A DNA stretch of 5,079 nucleotides from Egerieenecus merdigallinarum. GTDB lineage: Bacteria; Bacillota; Clostridia; Christensenellales; Aristaeellaceae. Below the pieces are notes generated by a model, which did no database searches, was not told where the DNA came from, and saw nothing but the letters and a program-made list of their open reading frames with translations. Each line of letters begins with the position of its first letter. The stretch's first letter is position 1. Shown one piece after another: positions 4,895 through 5,079 of the stretch. The stretch lies in assembly GCA_018711985.1 (NCBI GenBank), contig DVHS01000133.1, forward strand, positions 1 to 5,079, given 5' to 3'. Position numbers and translations under genes: made by a program.

Positions 4895-4927
4895 CAAATT
4901 CGGTCAACCAGAGGTCGCCCGAATTTG
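4895..4927. repeat. Inverted repeat enclosing the shared 11-mer
   Basis: CAAATTCGG (4895-4903) and CCGAATTTG (4919-4927) are exact complements around a 15-nt loop, within which ACC (4907-4909) can pair with GGT (4913-4915). The 11-mer CAGAGGTCGCC (4909-4919) lies in the loop and is repeated in inverse orientation at 1522-1532. Confidence 0.6.
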
Positions 4928-4934
4928 TAAGGAA

Positions 4935-4956
4935 TTGATTTTGCAAGCAAAATCAA
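4935..4956. repeat. Perfect palindrome TTGATTTTGC-AA-GCAAAATCAA
   Basis: The 10-bp arms are exact complements with only AA between, so a folded RNA would open to a 4-nt CAAG loop. It is the third consecutive inverted repeat in this cluster and is AT-rich. It could be an intergenic repeat unit or a protein site. Confidence 0.6.
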
Positions 4957-4989
4957 CAACCCGCCCCGTCGGCAAAGCCGCCGGATACG

Positions 4990-5022
4990 AATAAAAGTCA
5001 GAGGGGCTGCGGCCCCTCCGAC
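4990..5022 (-). terminator. Intrinsic terminator for a minus-strand gene right of the window
   Basis: GAGGGGC (5001-5007) and GCCCCTC (5012-5018) form a perfect 7-bp stem around TGCG, extended by GTC (4997-4999) and GAC (5020-5022) across one mismatch. On the minus strand the stem is followed at once by TTTTATT (4996-4990), the form of a Rho-independent terminator. This suggests a leftward gene ending just beyond the right edge. Reading rightward, the nearest T-run is at 5034-5039, too far to serve. Confidence 0.55.
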
Positions 5023-5046
5023 ACCTTCCAAAGTTTTTTGACGGTC

Positions 5047-5079
5047 TGGCGGCCCCGCCACTGCTGTATGCAGCGGCGG
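5047..5079. repeat. Two overlapping GC-rich hairpins at the window edge
   Basis: TGGCGG (5047-5052) pairs with CCGCCA (5055-5060). Alternatively CCGCC (5055-5059) pairs with GGCGG (5075-5079), with an inner CTGC/GCAG stem and TGTAT loop across one mismatch. The two folds are mutually exclusive. The element may continue past the window. Confidence 0.45.

Noticed and set aside
4618..5061. Minus-strand frame of 147 codons running through the hairpin cluster
   Set aside because: It crosses ten inverted repeats and a minus-strand terminator; Arg- and Pro-rich composition typical of a chance frame.
4740..5079. CRISPR array or integron attC array
   Set aside because: The inverted repeats differ from one another in sequence and spacing, with no regular direct repeat or spacer pattern.

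Overview
The window looks like a chromosome segment from a moderately GC-rich gut-type Firmicute, most likely a clostridial lineage such as Oscillospiraceae, Christensenellales or relatives. This is inferred from the protein families (a VanY-like wall protein with a membrane anchor, an FMN-binding lipoprotein-like protein, a stand-alone CBM9-like protein and a U32-like protein), from Gram-positive style ribosome binding sites such as AAAGGAG, and from strong intrinsic terminators. No rRNA, tRNA, CRISPR array or transposase is visible, so the genus cannot be fixed.

Layout, left to right. Positions 23-59 hold an intrinsic terminator for a plus-strand gene lying off the left edge. Positions 60-346 show no convincing gene. 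A textbook sigma-A promoter (347-375), overlapped by an imperfect palindrome, opens a leader of about 155 nt before a 309-residue U32-like protein of unknown function (540-1469, +). A convergent intergenic region (1470-1696) follows with several hairpins, including an 18-bp-arm perfect palindrome. On the minus strand are a CBM9-like protein (1697-2290) and, upstream of it, a membrane-anchored VanY-like protein (2374-3513), separated by a strong terminator. A 221-nt divergent intergenic region then leads to a secreted or lipid-anchored FMN-binding protein (3735-4739, +). The last 340 nt (4740-5079) are non-coding and packed almost end to end with hairpins.

The genes do not form an obvious single pathway. 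The VanY-like and FMN-binding proteins are both predicted to work at the outer face of the membrane and are divergently transcribed. The CBM9-like and U32-like proteins have no export signal.

The most notable points are these. (1) The VanY-like protein keeps its fold signatures but has lost all three zinc ligands, so it looks like a pseudo-peptidase. (2) Two palindromes about 3.3 kb apart are clearly related and differ by two compensatory base-pair changes. Both sit after a terminator-like hairpin and before the same 11-mer, in the same order relative to the upstream stop codon, which suggests a dispersed 3'-end repeat module. (3) The FMN-binding protein carries a second, altered flavinylation-like motif near its C-terminus.
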